NCBI RefSeq assembly: GCF_900111685.1
Contig: NZ_FOHX01000004.1
Coordinates: 439,576-503,575 of the forward strand
DNA from: Nonomuraea wenchangensis
GTDB taxonomy: Bacteria > Actinomycetota > Actinomycetes > Streptosporangiales > Streptosporangiaceae
Direction of reading: 5' to 3'
Length of the DNA: 64,000 nt
Below are positions 9,608 through 17,875 of the stretch, one piece after another. The notes below the pieces were generated by a model. It did not search any database. It was not told where the DNA came from and saw nothing but the letters and a program-made list of their open reading frames with translations. The translations under genes and the position numbers were made by a program. The first letter of the stretch is position 1. Each line of letters starts with the position of its first letter.

Positions 9608-11296
9608 ATGGTGGATGACGAGCATCGCCCCCTGATGCCGAACATGCGGCTGGACGAGTTGCTGTCGGAGCTCCAAGTACGGCTCAACGCCGTGCTCGCC
9701 ACCCGCGACCGCGTGCACGCCCTGCTGGAGGCGGTCGTGTCGGTGGGCAGCGACCTCGACCTGGAGACCGTGCTGCGCACCATCGTCGAGACCGCGACCA
9801 AGCTGGTGGACGCCAGCTTCGGCGCGCTCGGCGTGGTCGGGCAGGAACAGACCCTCCTGCAGTTCATCCCCGTGGGGCTGAGCGACGAGGAGATCGCGGC
9901 CATCGAGCACTGGCCCCACGGGCTGGGCCTGCTCGGCCTGCTGATCAAGGACGCCCGGCCGCTGCGGCTGGGCCGGATCTCCGACCACCCCGAGTCCTAC
10001 GGCTTCCCGCCCGGCCACCCGCCGATGGGCACCTTCCTCGGGGTGCCCATCCGGGTCCGGGACGAGGTGTTCGGCAACCTCTACCTGACGGAGAAGCGCG
10101 GCGGCGGCGAGTTCGACGAGGAGGACGAGGCCATCGTGATCGCGCTGGCCACGGCCGCCGGCGTCGCCGTCGAGAACGCCCGGCTCTACGAGGAGTCGCG
10201 CCGCCGCGAGGCGTGGCTGGAGGCGTCCACCGAGGTGACCACCCGGCTGCTGTCGGGCGGCGGCACCCGCGAGGTGCTGACCATGGTGGCGGCGCGGGCC
10301 CGGCAGATGACCGACGCCGACCTGGTCCGGATCCTGCTGCCCGACCCGACGGGCGAGCGGCTGCTGGTCGAGTTCGCCGAGGGCACGGCCGAGGGCGAGC
10401 TGACCGAGATGTCGTACGCTCTCGACGCGACGGCGGCCGGCGAGGTCTTCCGCGAGGGGCGGACGCTCCACTCGCCCGAGCCGCTCGACGCCGACTCCCG
10501 GCTGCGCGAGCTCGGCTACGGCCCGGAGCTGCTGCTGCCGCTCGGCGCCGGCGACTCGGTACGCGGCGTGCTGGCCCTCGCCAAGTGCGTCGGCCGCATG
10601 CCGTTCAGCGCGGGCGACATGCGGGCGCTGGAGGCGTTCGGAGGGCAGGCGGCGATCGCGCTGGAGCTGGCCGACACCCGCCGCGACGCCGAGCGGCTGA
10701 GCCTGCTGGAGGACCGCGACCGCATCGCGAAGGACCTGCACGACGTGGTCATCCAGCGGTTGTTCGCCACGGCCATGACGCTGATGAGCACGGTCCGGCT
10801 GGTCGAGCACCCGGAGGCGTCCGGCCGCCTCCAGCACGCGATCGACGAGCTGGACGAGACCATCAGGCAGATCCGTTCGACCATCTTCGCCCTCCAGAAC
10901 GTCAGGGAGAGCGCGGCCCCGAGCCTGCGCGCCCAGATCGTGGAGCTGGTGGAGGGCGCGCGGGGTCACCTCGGCTTCATGCCGGGGCTGCGCATGGAGG
11001 GCCAGCTCGACGCCAGGATCTCCGACGACCTCGCCGAGCAGCTGCTCGCCGTCCTGCGCGAGGCGCTGTCGAACGTGGTCCGCCACGCCAAGGCCACCAG
11101 GGCCGACGTGGCGGTGGAGGTGACGGGCGACCAGCTCGCGCTGTCGGTCCGCGACAACGGCGTGGGCCTGCCGTCCGGCGGCCGGCGCAGCGGCCTGCGC
11201 AACCTGGAGGAGCGCGCGACGCGGCTCGGGGGCTCGTTCACGGCCGGGCCGGGGGAGCAGGGCGGCGCCGTGATCAGATGGAGTGTGCCCCTGTGA
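9608..11296 (+). CDS. DevS/DosS-like sensor histidine kinase with two GAF domains
   Basis: Protein of 562 residues. Two GAF domains (~45-200 and ~215-365) precede a HisKA_3 dimerisation/phosphoacceptor helix with H378 in KDLHDVVIQRLF, and a HATPase with N-box EALSNVVRHA and G-box VRDNGVGLPSGG. The GAF-GAF-HisKA_3 order and the motif around His match the DevS/DosT kinases, which sense oxygen, NO or redox through heme in the first GAF. It is cytosolic, with no membrane segment. ATG at 9608 is chosen because family members begin close to it, although its Shine-Dalgarno is weak. The DevR-like regulator at 11791-12432 is the likely partner. The two genes converge across the PPOX gene. Confidence 0.9.
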   Translation: MVDDEHRPLMPNMRLDELLSELQVRLNAVLATRDRVHALLEAVVSVGSDLDLETVLRTIVETATKLVDASFGALGVVGQEQTLLQFIPVGLSDEEIAAIEHWPHGLGLLGLLIKDARPLRLGRISDHPESYGFPPGHPPMGTFLGVPIRVRDEVFGNLYLTEKRGGGEFDEEDEAIVIALATAAGVAVENARLYEESRRREAWLEASTEVTTRLLSGGGTREVLTMVAARARQMTDADLVRILLPDPTGERLLVEFAEGTAEGELTEMSYALDATAAGEVFREGRTLHSPEPLDADSRLRELGYGPELLLPLGAGDSVRGVLALAKCVGRMPFSAGDMRALEAFGGQAAIALELADTRRDAERLSLLEDRDRIAKDLHDVVIQRLFATAMTLMSTVRLVEHPEASGRLQHAIDELDETIRQIRSTIFALQNVRESAAPSLRAQIVELVEGARGHLGFMPGLRMEGQLDARISDDLAEQLLAVLREALSNVVRHAKATRADVAVEVTGDQLALSVRDNGVGLPSGGRRSGLRNLEERATRLGGSFTAGPGEQGGAVIRWSVPL

Positions 11297-11705
11297 TCCG
11301 GCGTCCGGTGATGTGCTCCAGGCTGACCCGGATGTAGTGGTCGAGATCGCCCGGCACCCAGGGGTCGAGCGGCAGCTCGGCCAGCCGGGCCGTCTCGGCG
11401 GGGTCGGTGATCGCGCTCGCGTGCCCGACGACGCTCACCGACCAGCCGGTACGCAGCACGGGATCGTAGTCGTCCACCTCGAACGCGACCACCGCCCGCC
11501 GGGTGGCCGCCGCCAGCTTGGAGCCGACGCCGGTGCGGATGACGATGCCGTCGCCGTCGAGGCAGAACGCGACCGGCTGCACCGCGGGCAGCGCCCGGTC
11601 GGTGAAGACGATCCGCCCGATGGGCGTCGAGGTGAGCAGGCGCAGGCACTCCTCGTCGGTGAGCACCTGGAGTCCGGACGAATCGAGTCGCATGCCTGCC
11701 AGCAT
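11274..11705 (-). CDS. Pyridoxamine 5'-phosphate oxidase-fold flavin/F420-type protein
   Basis: Protein of 143 residues with the split-barrel PPOX fold. LLTSTPIGRIVFTDRALPAV is the typical first barrel segment and GIVIRTGVGSKLAAA is the flavin-phosphate-binding region. Members are FMN, heme or F420 binding reductases or oxidases, and several belong to actinobacterial DevR/DosR dormancy regulons. The last 23 bp overlap the convergent end of the kinase gene. A DevR-like box sits about 22-42 bp upstream, placing it in the same regulon as the kinase and regulator. An internal ATG at 11693 is an alternative start; neither has a good Shine-Dalgarno. Confidence 0.85.
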   Translation of the reverse strand: MLAGMRLDSSGLQVLTDEECLRLLTSTPIGRIVFTDRALPAVQPVAFCLDGDGIVIRTGVGSKLAAATRRAVVAFEVDDYDPVLRTGWSVSVVGHASAITDPAETARLAELPLDPWVPGDLDHYIRVSLEHITGRRITGAHSI

Positions 11706-11727
11706 CGCCGCCGGACCGGGCGGATGC

Positions 11728-11747
11728 TTAGGGACGAAAGTCCCTTC
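11728..11747 (-). promoter_or_regulatory. DevR/DosR-like box upstream of PPOX gene
   Basis: The 20-bp site matches the mycobacterial DevR consensus TTSGGGACTWWAGTCCCSAA at 15 of 20 positions and contains the exact core GGGAC-N4-GTCCC. It lies in the 85-bp gap between the PPOX gene and the DevR-like regulator gene, centred about 32 bp before the PPOX start. Function is inferred from the motif and from the adjacent DevR/DevS-like genes. Confidence 0.7.
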
Positions 11748-11790
11748 ATCTCCGCCGTTCCGCCAGGACCTGACGCGGGGGGCGGGTCGG

Positions 11791-12432
11791 TTAGAGGCGG
11801 CGTTCGGTGCGGAGGCGGGCTGCCAGGGCCGCGGCCTGGGTGCGGCGCTGCATGTTGAGCTTGGACAGCAGGTTGGAGACGTAGTTCTTGACCGTCTTCT
11901 CGGCCAGGAACAGCCGCTCGCCGATCTGCCGGTTGGTCAGCCCCTCGCCGATGAGGTCGAGGATGTGCCGCTCCTGCTCCGACAGCGCCGCGAGCGGATC
12001 CTTCCTGGCCGCCTGCTCGCGCAGCCGCTGCAGCATGGCCGCCGTGGTCTGCGGGTCGAGCAGCGACTGCCCGGAGGCGACCGTGCGCACCGCGCCGACC
12101 AGGTCGGAGCCGTGGATCTGCTTGAGCACGTAGCCGGAGGCGCCGGCCATCACGGCGTCGAACAGCGCGTCGTCGTCGGCGAACGACGTCAGCATCAGGC
12201 ACGCCAGCCCCGGCACCCGCGAGCGGACCTCGCGGCACACGTCGACGCCGTTGCCGTCGGGCAGGCGTACGTCGAGCACGGCGACGTCCGGCTTGAGGGC
12301 GGGGATGCGCGCGATCGCGGACTCGGCGGTGCCGGCCTCGCCGATGACCTCGATGTCGTCCTCGGAGTCGAGCAGGGCGGCCACGCCCCTGCGCACGACT
12401 TCGTGATCGTCGACAAGGAACACGTGAATCAT
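11791..12432 (-). CDS. DevR/NarL-type LuxR-family response regulator
   Basis: Protein of 213 residues. The receiver domain (~1-120) has acidic pocket D8/D9, phosphoacceptor D54 in VAVLDVRLP, T/S at MLTSF and K in VLKQI. The LuxR/GerE helix-turn-helix (~145-205) contains LTNRQIGERLFLAEKTVKNYV. Both the sequence character and the neighbourhood (DevS-like kinase, PPOX protein) fit DevR/DosR, the regulator of hypoxia and dormancy genes. A second DevR-like site ~35-55 bp upstream of its own start suggests autoregulation. The gene is intact. Confidence 0.92.
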   Translation of the reverse strand: MIHVFLVDDHEVVRRGVAALLDSEDDIEVIGEAGTAESAIARIPALKPDVAVLDVRLPDGNGVDVCREVRSRVPGLACLMLTSFADDDALFDAVMAGASGYVLKQIHGSDLVGAVRTVASGQSLLDPQTTAAMLQRLREQAARKDPLAALSEQERHILDLIGEGLTNRQIGERLFLAEKTVKNYVSNLLSKLNMQRRTQAAALAARLRTERRL

Positions 12433-12465
12433 GCCTCCACGCTAGCCGCCGACCGGCCCCCTCAG

Positions 12466-12485
12466 GTAGTGACCTAGGTCCCGGA
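12466..12485 (-). promoter_or_regulatory. Second, weaker DevR-like box upstream of the response regulator gene
   Basis: This site matches the DevR consensus at 14 of 20 positions, with half-sites GTGAC-N4-GTCCC. It overlaps the stop codon of the acyl-CoA ligase gene and is centred about 43 bp upstream of the regulator start, a position suited to activation of that gene. Confidence 0.5.
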
Positions 12486-13976
12486 TCGGGATCCGGGGGT
12501 CACCGCCGCGAGCTGACCCAGCTCCCGCTTGAGTATCTTGCCCGTGGGGCTCGTCGGCAGTTCGGCCACGAACGTGATGTGCCGGGGATACTTGTACGCC
12601 GCCACCCGCTCCCGTACGAACCCGCGCAGCTCCACCCCGCTCACCGGCGTCCGCACCGCGACCACGGCCGCGATCTCCTCGCCCAGCTCCGGGTGCGGCA
12701 CGCCGAGCACGGCCGCCTGCCGCACCGCCGGGTGCTCGTACAGCACCTCCTCGACCTCGCGCGGGTAGACGGTGTAGCCGCCCCTGATGATGACGTCACG
12801 GCGGCGGTCCACCAGGAAGAAGAAGCCGTCGTCGTCCACCCGGCCGAGGTCGCCGGTGTGGAACCAGCCGTCGCGCAGCGCCTCGGCGGTGGCGGCGGGG
12901 TCGTTCCAGTAGCCCTTCATGACGTTGGGGCCGCGTACCACGATCTCGCCGATCTCGCCCCGGGGCAGCTCGCGGCCGTCCTCGCCGACCACCTTCATCT
13001 CCACGTCCCTGATCGGGCGGCCGATCGAGCCGGGGCGGCGGCCGGGCCCGCCCCGGTTCGCGGCGGCGACGGGCGAGGTCTCGCTCAGCCCGTAGCCCTC
13101 GACGATGCGGCAGCCGACGCGGGTCTCGTACGCGCGCAGCACGTCGAGAGGCAGCGCCGCCCCGCCCGAGGTGCAGACCCGCAGCATCGACAGGTCGGAC
13201 ACGCCGGGGTGGTCGAGCAGCGCGATGAACATGGTCGGCACGCCCTGGAACACCGTCACCCCGTCGCGCCTGATGACCTCCAGCGCCCGGCCCGGCTCGA
13301 AGCGCGGCAGCAGCGTCAGCCGCGCGCCCGCGTGCACGGTGGCGTTGAGCGAGCAGGTCTGGCCGTAGGTGTGGTAGAGCGGCAGCGCGCCGAGCACCAC
13401 GTCGTCCACGCCGAGCGCGTGCATGCGGGCCACGGCCTCGGCGTTGCCGGCCAGGTTGGCGTGGGTGAGCTCGACGCCCTTGGGCCGGCCGGTGGTGCCG
13501 GAGGTGTAGTGGAGGACGGCCGTGTCGTCGGCGCGCGTGCCGGCAGGCACCCGCTCGGGGGGCACGGCCCGCAGCAGCCGCGGCAGCTCGCCGGGCACCA
13601 CGAAGAAGCAGTCGGCCGCGGTGCCCGCCGTCCCCACCTCGGCGGTCTCGGCGAAGGCGTGCCAGGCGAGCAGCAGCCGCGCCCCGCAGTCGCCCAGGTA
13701 GGCGGCGATCTCGCGGCGCCGGAGCAGCGGGTCCAGCGGGACCACGACGGCCCCGGCCCGCAGCACGCCGTAGTAGACGACGCCGAACTCCGGCACGTTC
13801 GGCAGCATGACGGCGACCCGGTCGCCACGGCCGATCCCGCGGCGGAGCAGCAGCCCGGCCAGGCGGGCGCTCAGCTCGTCCAGCGCGCCGTAGGTCAGCG
13901 CCGCCCCGTCCAGCGTGAGAACCGCTCGGCCGCCGAGCCGCCCGGCGGCGTGGTGGAGCCGGTCAGCGAGGTTCAT
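12474..13976 (-). CDS. AMP-dependent acyl-CoA synthetase/ligase
   Basis: Protein of 500 residues of the ANL superfamily, which activates a carboxylic acid to acyl-AMP and then acyl-CoA. Visible motifs are the P-loop-like YTSGTTGRPKG (~170), the GYGLSETSP motif, HTGDLG and the hinge around VDRRRDVIIRGGYTVYP, and the C-terminal catalytic lysine in PTSPTGKILKREL. The ATG at 13976 lies inside the end of the PucR-type gene (14-nt overlap), implying coupled expression. The substrate cannot be read; the PucR/Liv-transporter setting suggests an imported carboxylic acid. All core motifs are intact. Confidence 0.92.
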   Translation of the reverse strand: MNLADRLHHAAGRLGGRAVLTLDGAALTYGALDELSARLAGLLLRRGIGRGDRVAVMLPNVPEFGVVYYGVLRAGAVVVPLDPLLRRREIAAYLGDCGARLLLAWHAFAETAEVGTAGTAADCFFVVPGELPRLLRAVPPERVPAGTRADDTAVLHYTSGTTGRPKGVELTHANLAGNAEAVARMHALGVDDVVLGALPLYHTYGQTCSLNATVHAGARLTLLPRFEPGRALEVIRRDGVTVFQGVPTMFIALLDHPGVSDLSMLRVCTSGGAALPLDVLRAYETRVGCRIVEGYGLSETSPVAAANRGGPGRRPGSIGRPIRDVEMKVVGEDGRELPRGEIGEIVVRGPNVMKGYWNDPAATAEALRDGWFHTGDLGRVDDDGFFFLVDRRRDVIIRGGYTVYPREVEEVLYEHPAVRQAAVLGVPHPELGEEIAAVVAVRTPVSGVELRGFVRERVAAYKYPRHITFVAELPTSPTGKILKRELGQLAAVTPGSRSGT

Positions 13977-15339
13977 GGGAGGACCGTACGTCGGCTCGCC
14001 GCCGCCCCTCATCGGTCACGGCGGCCAGTCTTTCCCGGCCGTCGTTGGTGGGAACCGCGTCCTGCAGCGCGATCGCGACGAGCAGCTCGACGAGGTCGTT
14101 GATCGAGCGCAGGCTGCGCCCGGTGCGTTGCTGGATGCGGCGCATCCGGTATTGGGCGGTGTTGGGGTGGATTTGGAGGCGTTCGGCGGCGGTGCGCAGG
14201 TTGAGGTCGGCGGCGGCGAACGCCCGGATCGTCGCGGTCAGCACGCCGCCGCGCGCCCGGTCCTCCTCCAGCAGCGCCGTGATGCGCGGGTCCACCAGGT
14301 GGCGGGCGGTGTCGTCGGCCCGCAGCGCCAGGTACTGGAACGGGGTGAGCCTGGGCAGCGCCGCGACCCCGCCCTCCTCGGCCACGAAGTCCAGCACCGC
14401 CCTCGCCTCCTGGTACGCCTGCGGGATCCGCGCCGGCCCGGCCACCGGCGTGCTGACCCCCAGGGCGAGCCTGATGCCCTCGCCGGCGAGGCTCCCGACC
14501 ACGGCCTGCAGCCGGTCGCACAGCTCCCCGGGCTCGGCGCCCGGCCCGAGCACGGGCACCGCCACGATCTCCGACTGGCGCACGACCGACAGCGTGCGGG
14601 CCCCGTTGCCGACGGTCCTCGCGAGGGCGGCGCAGGCCGCGTGCCGGGCCTCGGCGTCCCTGTTGAGCCCGGCGGCCTCCGTGACGGGGGCCTCGACCAG
14701 CATCGCGACCGCGACGAGCAGCGGCGTGCGCGCGTCGGGCGCGAGGCCGTGCGCCTGGGCGGCGGCCAGCTCCCTGCCGCGCGTGGGGGTGCCGCCGGCC
14801 AGCAGGGTCTCCAGCAGGCCGCGGCTCTCCCGTACGGACTCAGCGGCGGCGTACTGCTGGAACTCCATGTAGGCGTACGCGGCCTGCGTGCTCGCGAAGT
14901 CGCAGTAGCGCATCTGGGCGACCGCCAGCGACAGCGCCGCCTCCCGCCCGGCGGGTGTCGGGCCGGCCCGCTCGACCAGCGACTCCCAGAAGAGGCGCTG
15001 GCCGATCCGGTAGGCGTTGATGTAGTCGGCGAGCGGCACCCCGGCGCGGGCGCGGCGCATCGCCGCCCGCCGGACGAAGGCGATGTCGGCCGCCGTGACG
15101 GGCCGCTCCTCCAGCAGCACGGCGAGCTTGGCGCGGTAGTGCCGGACGACCTGGTCGCGTACGTCGGCGTGGAAGTCGCCGCCCTGCGCCGCGTACGTGG
15201 GCACCTCGGCCCGGATCGCCGCCGCTCCGGCGTCGGCCAGGTCATGGACGTTGTCCAGCAGCTCGGCGAGGATCCGCGCGCGCTGCGCGCGGACGGCCTC
15301 GGTGCCAGTGAGCGTTTCTGTGCTGAAACGACCGGACAT
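13963..15339 (-). CDS. PucR/CdaR-family transcriptional regulator
   Basis: Protein of ~458 residues. A long N-terminal sensory region (~1-200, RsbRD-like helical at the start) and a GGDEF-like middle (~200-320) precede the C-terminal PucR-type helix-turn-helix, with LNLRTAAERLQIHPNTAQYRM. PucR members respond to small metabolites such as purine breakdown products, proline or aromatic acids. It overlaps the ligase gene downstream and is divergent from a complete Liv-type ABC transporter, so it probably controls uptake and activation of the same compound. The start at 15339 is chosen at the conserved MSGRF; an ATG at 15354 is possible, and neither has a clear Shine-Dalgarno. Confidence 0.85.
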   Translation of the reverse strand: MSGRFSTETLTGTEAVRAQRARILAELLDNVHDLADAGAAAIRAEVPTYAAQGGDFHADVRDQVVRHYRAKLAVLLEERPVTAADIAFVRRAAMRRARAGVPLADYINAYRIGQRLFWESLVERAGPTPAGREAALSLAVAQMRYCDFASTQAAYAYMEFQQYAAAESVRESRGLLETLLAGGTPTRGRELAAAQAHGLAPDARTPLLVAVAMLVEAPVTEAAGLNRDAEARHAACAALARTVGNGARTLSVVRQSEIVAVPVLGPGAEPGELCDRLQAVVGSLAGEGIRLALGVSTPVAGPARIPQAYQEARAVLDFVAEEGGVAALPRLTPFQYLALRADDTARHLVDPRITALLEEDRARGGVLTATIRAFAAADLNLRTAAERLQIHPNTAQYRMRRIQQRTGRSLRSINDLVELLVAIALQDAVPTNDGRERLAAVTDEGRRRADVRSSHEPR

Positions 15340-15493
15340 GCCGGGATGATCCATGCCCGTGGCCGGGCGGTCAACGGGTCGTGACCGGGATGAGACCGTC
15401 GCTGTGCTCCGCGGACAACATGCCGGGGACATCTTGGGTCACCGTGCCCAATGCGGCCCCTGACGAGCGGATCCTACGCTGAGCGAACGCGTC

Positions 15494-15506
15494 AGAACAA
15501 TGTTCT
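15494..15506. promoter_or_regulatory. Perfect palindrome AGAACAATGTTCT before the Liv operon
   Basis: A 6+1+6 inverted repeat ending two bases before the AGGAGG ribosome binding site of the first transporter gene, in the gap divergent to the PucR-type gene. It is AT-rich against the surrounding sequence. Its position would let a bound protein block transcription or translation initiation of the transporter. PucR is the obvious candidate, but this is inference. Confidence 0.45.
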
Positions 15507-15518
15507 CCAGGAGGCCGG

Positions 15519-16277
15519 ATGCTGGAGGTGCGCGATCTCACCGTCCGCTTCGGCGGCATCACCGCGCTGCACGGCGTGAGCTTCGCGGTGGCGCGCGGCG
15601 AGATGGTGGGGCTCATCGGGCCCAACGGCGCCGGCAAGACCACGCTGTTCAACTGCCTGACCCGCCGCTACGAGGCCGACTCGGGCGTCATCGCCTACGA
15701 GGGGACGGACCTGCGGACGGTGGCCCCGCACGCGATCGTGCGGCTCGGCATCGCGAGGACCTTCCAGAACCTCGGCCTGTTCCCGCGCATGTCCGTCCGC
15801 GACAACGTGCTGGCCGGCGCGCACCACCGGGGGCGCGCCGGTTTCCTGACCGCCGGGCTCCGGCTGCCCGGCGTGCGGCGCGAGGAGCGCGAGCTGCGCC
15901 ACGACGCCGACGCCGTCCTCGACCGGCTCGGCCTGACCGGGGTGGCCGGGCATCCGGCGAGCGGGCTGCCGTTCGGCACGCTCAAGCGGGTCGAGCTGGC
16001 CCGCGCGCTGGTCGCCCGCCCCCGGCTGCTGCTCCTCGACGAGCCGGTCAACGGGCTGAACGCGGCCGAGGTGGCCGAGTTCGCCGGCACCCTCCGCGAG
16101 CTCAAGGACGCCTACGACCTCACCGTGGTCGTGGTCGAGCACCACATGGGCTTCGTGATGGGCGTCTGCCGGCGCATCGTCTGCCTGGACTTCGGCCGCA
16201 AGATCGCCGAGGGGTCGCCGGCCGAGGTGCAGCGCGATCCCGGCGTCATCGAGGCGTACCTGGGGACGGCCGTATGA
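15519..16277 (+). CDS. livG: Branched-chain amino acid-type ABC transporter ATPase (LivG)
   Basis: Protein of 252 residues, one of two nucleotide-binding subunits of a HAAT-family importer. Walker A is GPNGAGKT, the LivG-typical Q-loop region is ARTFQNLGLFP, the signature region is LPFGTLKRVELARAL (LSGGQ replaced, as is common in LivG), Walker B is LLLLDEP and the H-loop is VVEHHMG. An ideal AGGAGG precedes the ATG. Its last bases overlap the second ATPase as ATGA. It couples ATP hydrolysis to import in the complex with the four proteins that follow. Confidence 0.93.
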   Translation: MLEVRDLTVRFGGITALHGVSFAVARGEMVGLIGPNGAGKTTLFNCLTRRYEADSGVIAYEGTDLRTVAPHAIVRLGIARTFQNLGLFPRMSVRDNVLAGAHHRGRAGFLTAGLRLPGVRREERELRHDADAVLDRLGLTGVAGHPASGLPFGTLKRVELARALVARPRLLLLDEPVNGLNAAEVAEFAGTLRELKDAYDLTVVVVEHHMGFVMGVCRRIVCLDFGRKIAEGSPAEVQRDPGVIEAYLGTAV

Positions 16278-16990
16278 GCTTCCTGGTGGTGGAGGGCCTG
16301 GTCGTCGGCTACGGCGAGGCCCGCGTGCTGCACGGCGTGGACCTCAGCGTGGCCGAGGGCGAGATCTGCGCCATCCTCGGCCCGAACGGCGCGGGCAAGA
16401 CCACGCTGCTGCGCGCCCTGTCCGGCATGGTACGGGCGCGCGGCGTGATCAGGCTCGGCGGGACCGCGCTGACCGGCCGCCCGCCCGACGCGGTGGCCCG
16501 GCTGGGCGTGGCGCACGTGCCCGAGGGACGCGGCACGTTCATGCCGCTGACGGTCGAGGAGAACCTGCGGCTCGGCGCGTTCGTCCGGCGCGGCGGACGC
16601 GAAGTCGAAGACGACCTCGACCGCGTCTGCTCCTGGTTCCCGCCGCTGCGCGACCGGCTCGGGCAGGTCGCGGGCAGCCTGAGCGGCGGCGAGCAGCAGA
16701 TGCTCGCGCTCGGCCGGGCGCTCATGCTGCGGCCCAAGGTGCTCCTGCTCGACGAGCCGTCGCTGGGCCTCGCGCCGCTGGTCACCCGGGAGCTGTTCCG
16801 CATCGTCCAGGCCATCAACCAAGAGGAGCGGACCACCGTGGTCGTCGTGGAGCAGAACGCCCACCTCGCGCTCGGCGTCGCGCGGCAGGCGCACGTCCTG
16901 GAGACCGGGCGCATCGTGCTGTCCGGCACGGCCGAGCGGATCAGGGCGGACGAGCAGGTCGCGCAGTCCTACCTCGGATACCGGGTGTAG
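16274..16990 (+). CDS. livF: Branched-chain amino acid-type ABC transporter ATPase (LivF)
   Basis: Protein of 238 residues, the partner nucleotide-binding subunit. Walker A is GPNGAGKTTLL, the LivF hallmark is HVPEGRGTF, the signature is LSGGEQQMLALGRAL, Walker B is VLLLDEPSLGLAP and the H-loop glutamate context is VVVEQNAH. The start overlaps the preceding gene by 4 nt, so the two ATPases are made in step. The permease gene begins 3 nt after its stop. Full length for the family. Confidence 0.94.
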   Translation: MSFLVVEGLVVGYGEARVLHGVDLSVAEGEICAILGPNGAGKTTLLRALSGMVRARGVIRLGGTALTGRPPDAVARLGVAHVPEGRGTFMPLTVEENLRLGAFVRRGGREVEDDLDRVCSWFPPLRDRLGQVAGSLSGGEQQMLALGRALMLRPKVLLLDEPSLGLAPLVTRELFRIVQAINQEERTTVVVVEQNAHLALGVARQAHVLETGRIVLSGTAERIRADEQVAQSYLGYRV

Positions 16991-16993
16991 CCG

Positions 16994-17875
16994 ATGGCCG
17001 GGTTCCTGCAGCAGGTCGTGGAAGGGCTCGGGGCGGGCGCGGTGTACGCCAGCCTGGCGCTCGCCCTGGTGCTGATCTACCAGTTCACCGGGATCGTCAA
17101 CTTCGCCCAGGGCGAGCTGGCCATGTTCTCCGCCTATGTGGCCTGGCAGGCCATGGCGGCGGGGCTGCCGTTCTGGGCGGCGCTGGCGCTCACGCTGGCG
17201 GTGTCGTTCGCGGGCGGGATGCTCATCGAGCGGATCGTGATCAGGCTGGTCGAGGGCGCTCCCGAGCTGACCCTGGTGATCGTCACCGTCGGGCTGTTCA
17301 TCTTCGTCAACGCCGCCGCCGGCTGGATCTGGACGTTCCTCATCAAGGACTTCCCGAACCCGTTCCCGCGCGGCGCGCTGGAGGTCGGCGGGGTGAGCGT
17401 CGGCTTCTCGACGCTGGGCGTGCTCGGCGTCGTGGCGCTGGTCATGGGCCTGCTGTACCTGCTGTTCCAGCACACCAAGATCGGGCTCGGCATGCGGGCC
17501 GTGGCAGCGAACCCCGACTCGGCCCGCCTGGTCGGCATCCGCGTGGGCCGCACGCTCGCGCTCGGCTGGGGCCTCGCCGCCACCGTCGGCGCGGTGTCCG
17601 GCGTGCTGGTCGCGCCGCTGCTGTTCCTGGAGCCCAACATGATGGGCGGGGTCCTCATCTACGCGTTCGCGGCGGCCACGCTCGGCGGGTTCGACAGCCC
17701 GGCGGGCGCGGTCGCCGGAGGCGTGATCGTCGGCGTGGCGGAGACGCTGGCCGGGGCGTACGTGCCCGCCGTCGGCTCCGACCTCAAGATCGGGGTGCCC
17801 CTGGCGATCATCCTCGGCGTGCTCCTGGTACGGCCACGCGGGCTGTTCGGCCGAGCGGTGGTGGAACGCGCATGA
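16994..17875 (+). CDS. livH: Branched-chain amino acid-type ABC permease (LivH)
   Basis: Integral membrane protein of 293 residues with about eight hydrophobic helices. It has the family hallmark near the N-terminus (YQFTGIVNFAQGELAMFSAY) and the cytoplasmic coupling segment around MRAVAANPDSARLVGI, where it meets the ATPases. It forms the pore with the next gene product, whose start overlaps its stop as ATGA. Length and motifs are normal. Confidence 0.94.
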   Translation: MAGFLQQVVEGLGAGAVYASLALALVLIYQFTGIVNFAQGELAMFSAYVAWQAMAAGLPFWAALALTLAVSFAGGMLIERIVIRLVEGAPELTLVIVTVGLFIFVNAAAGWIWTFLIKDFPNPFPRGALEVGGVSVGFSTLGVLGVVALVMGLLYLLFQHTKIGLGMRAVAANPDSARLVGIRVGRTLALGWGLAATVGAVSGVLVAPLLFLEPNMMGGVLIYAFAAATLGGFDSPAGAVAGGVIVGVAETLAGAYVPAVGSDLKIGVPLAIILGVLLVRPRGLFGRAVVERA

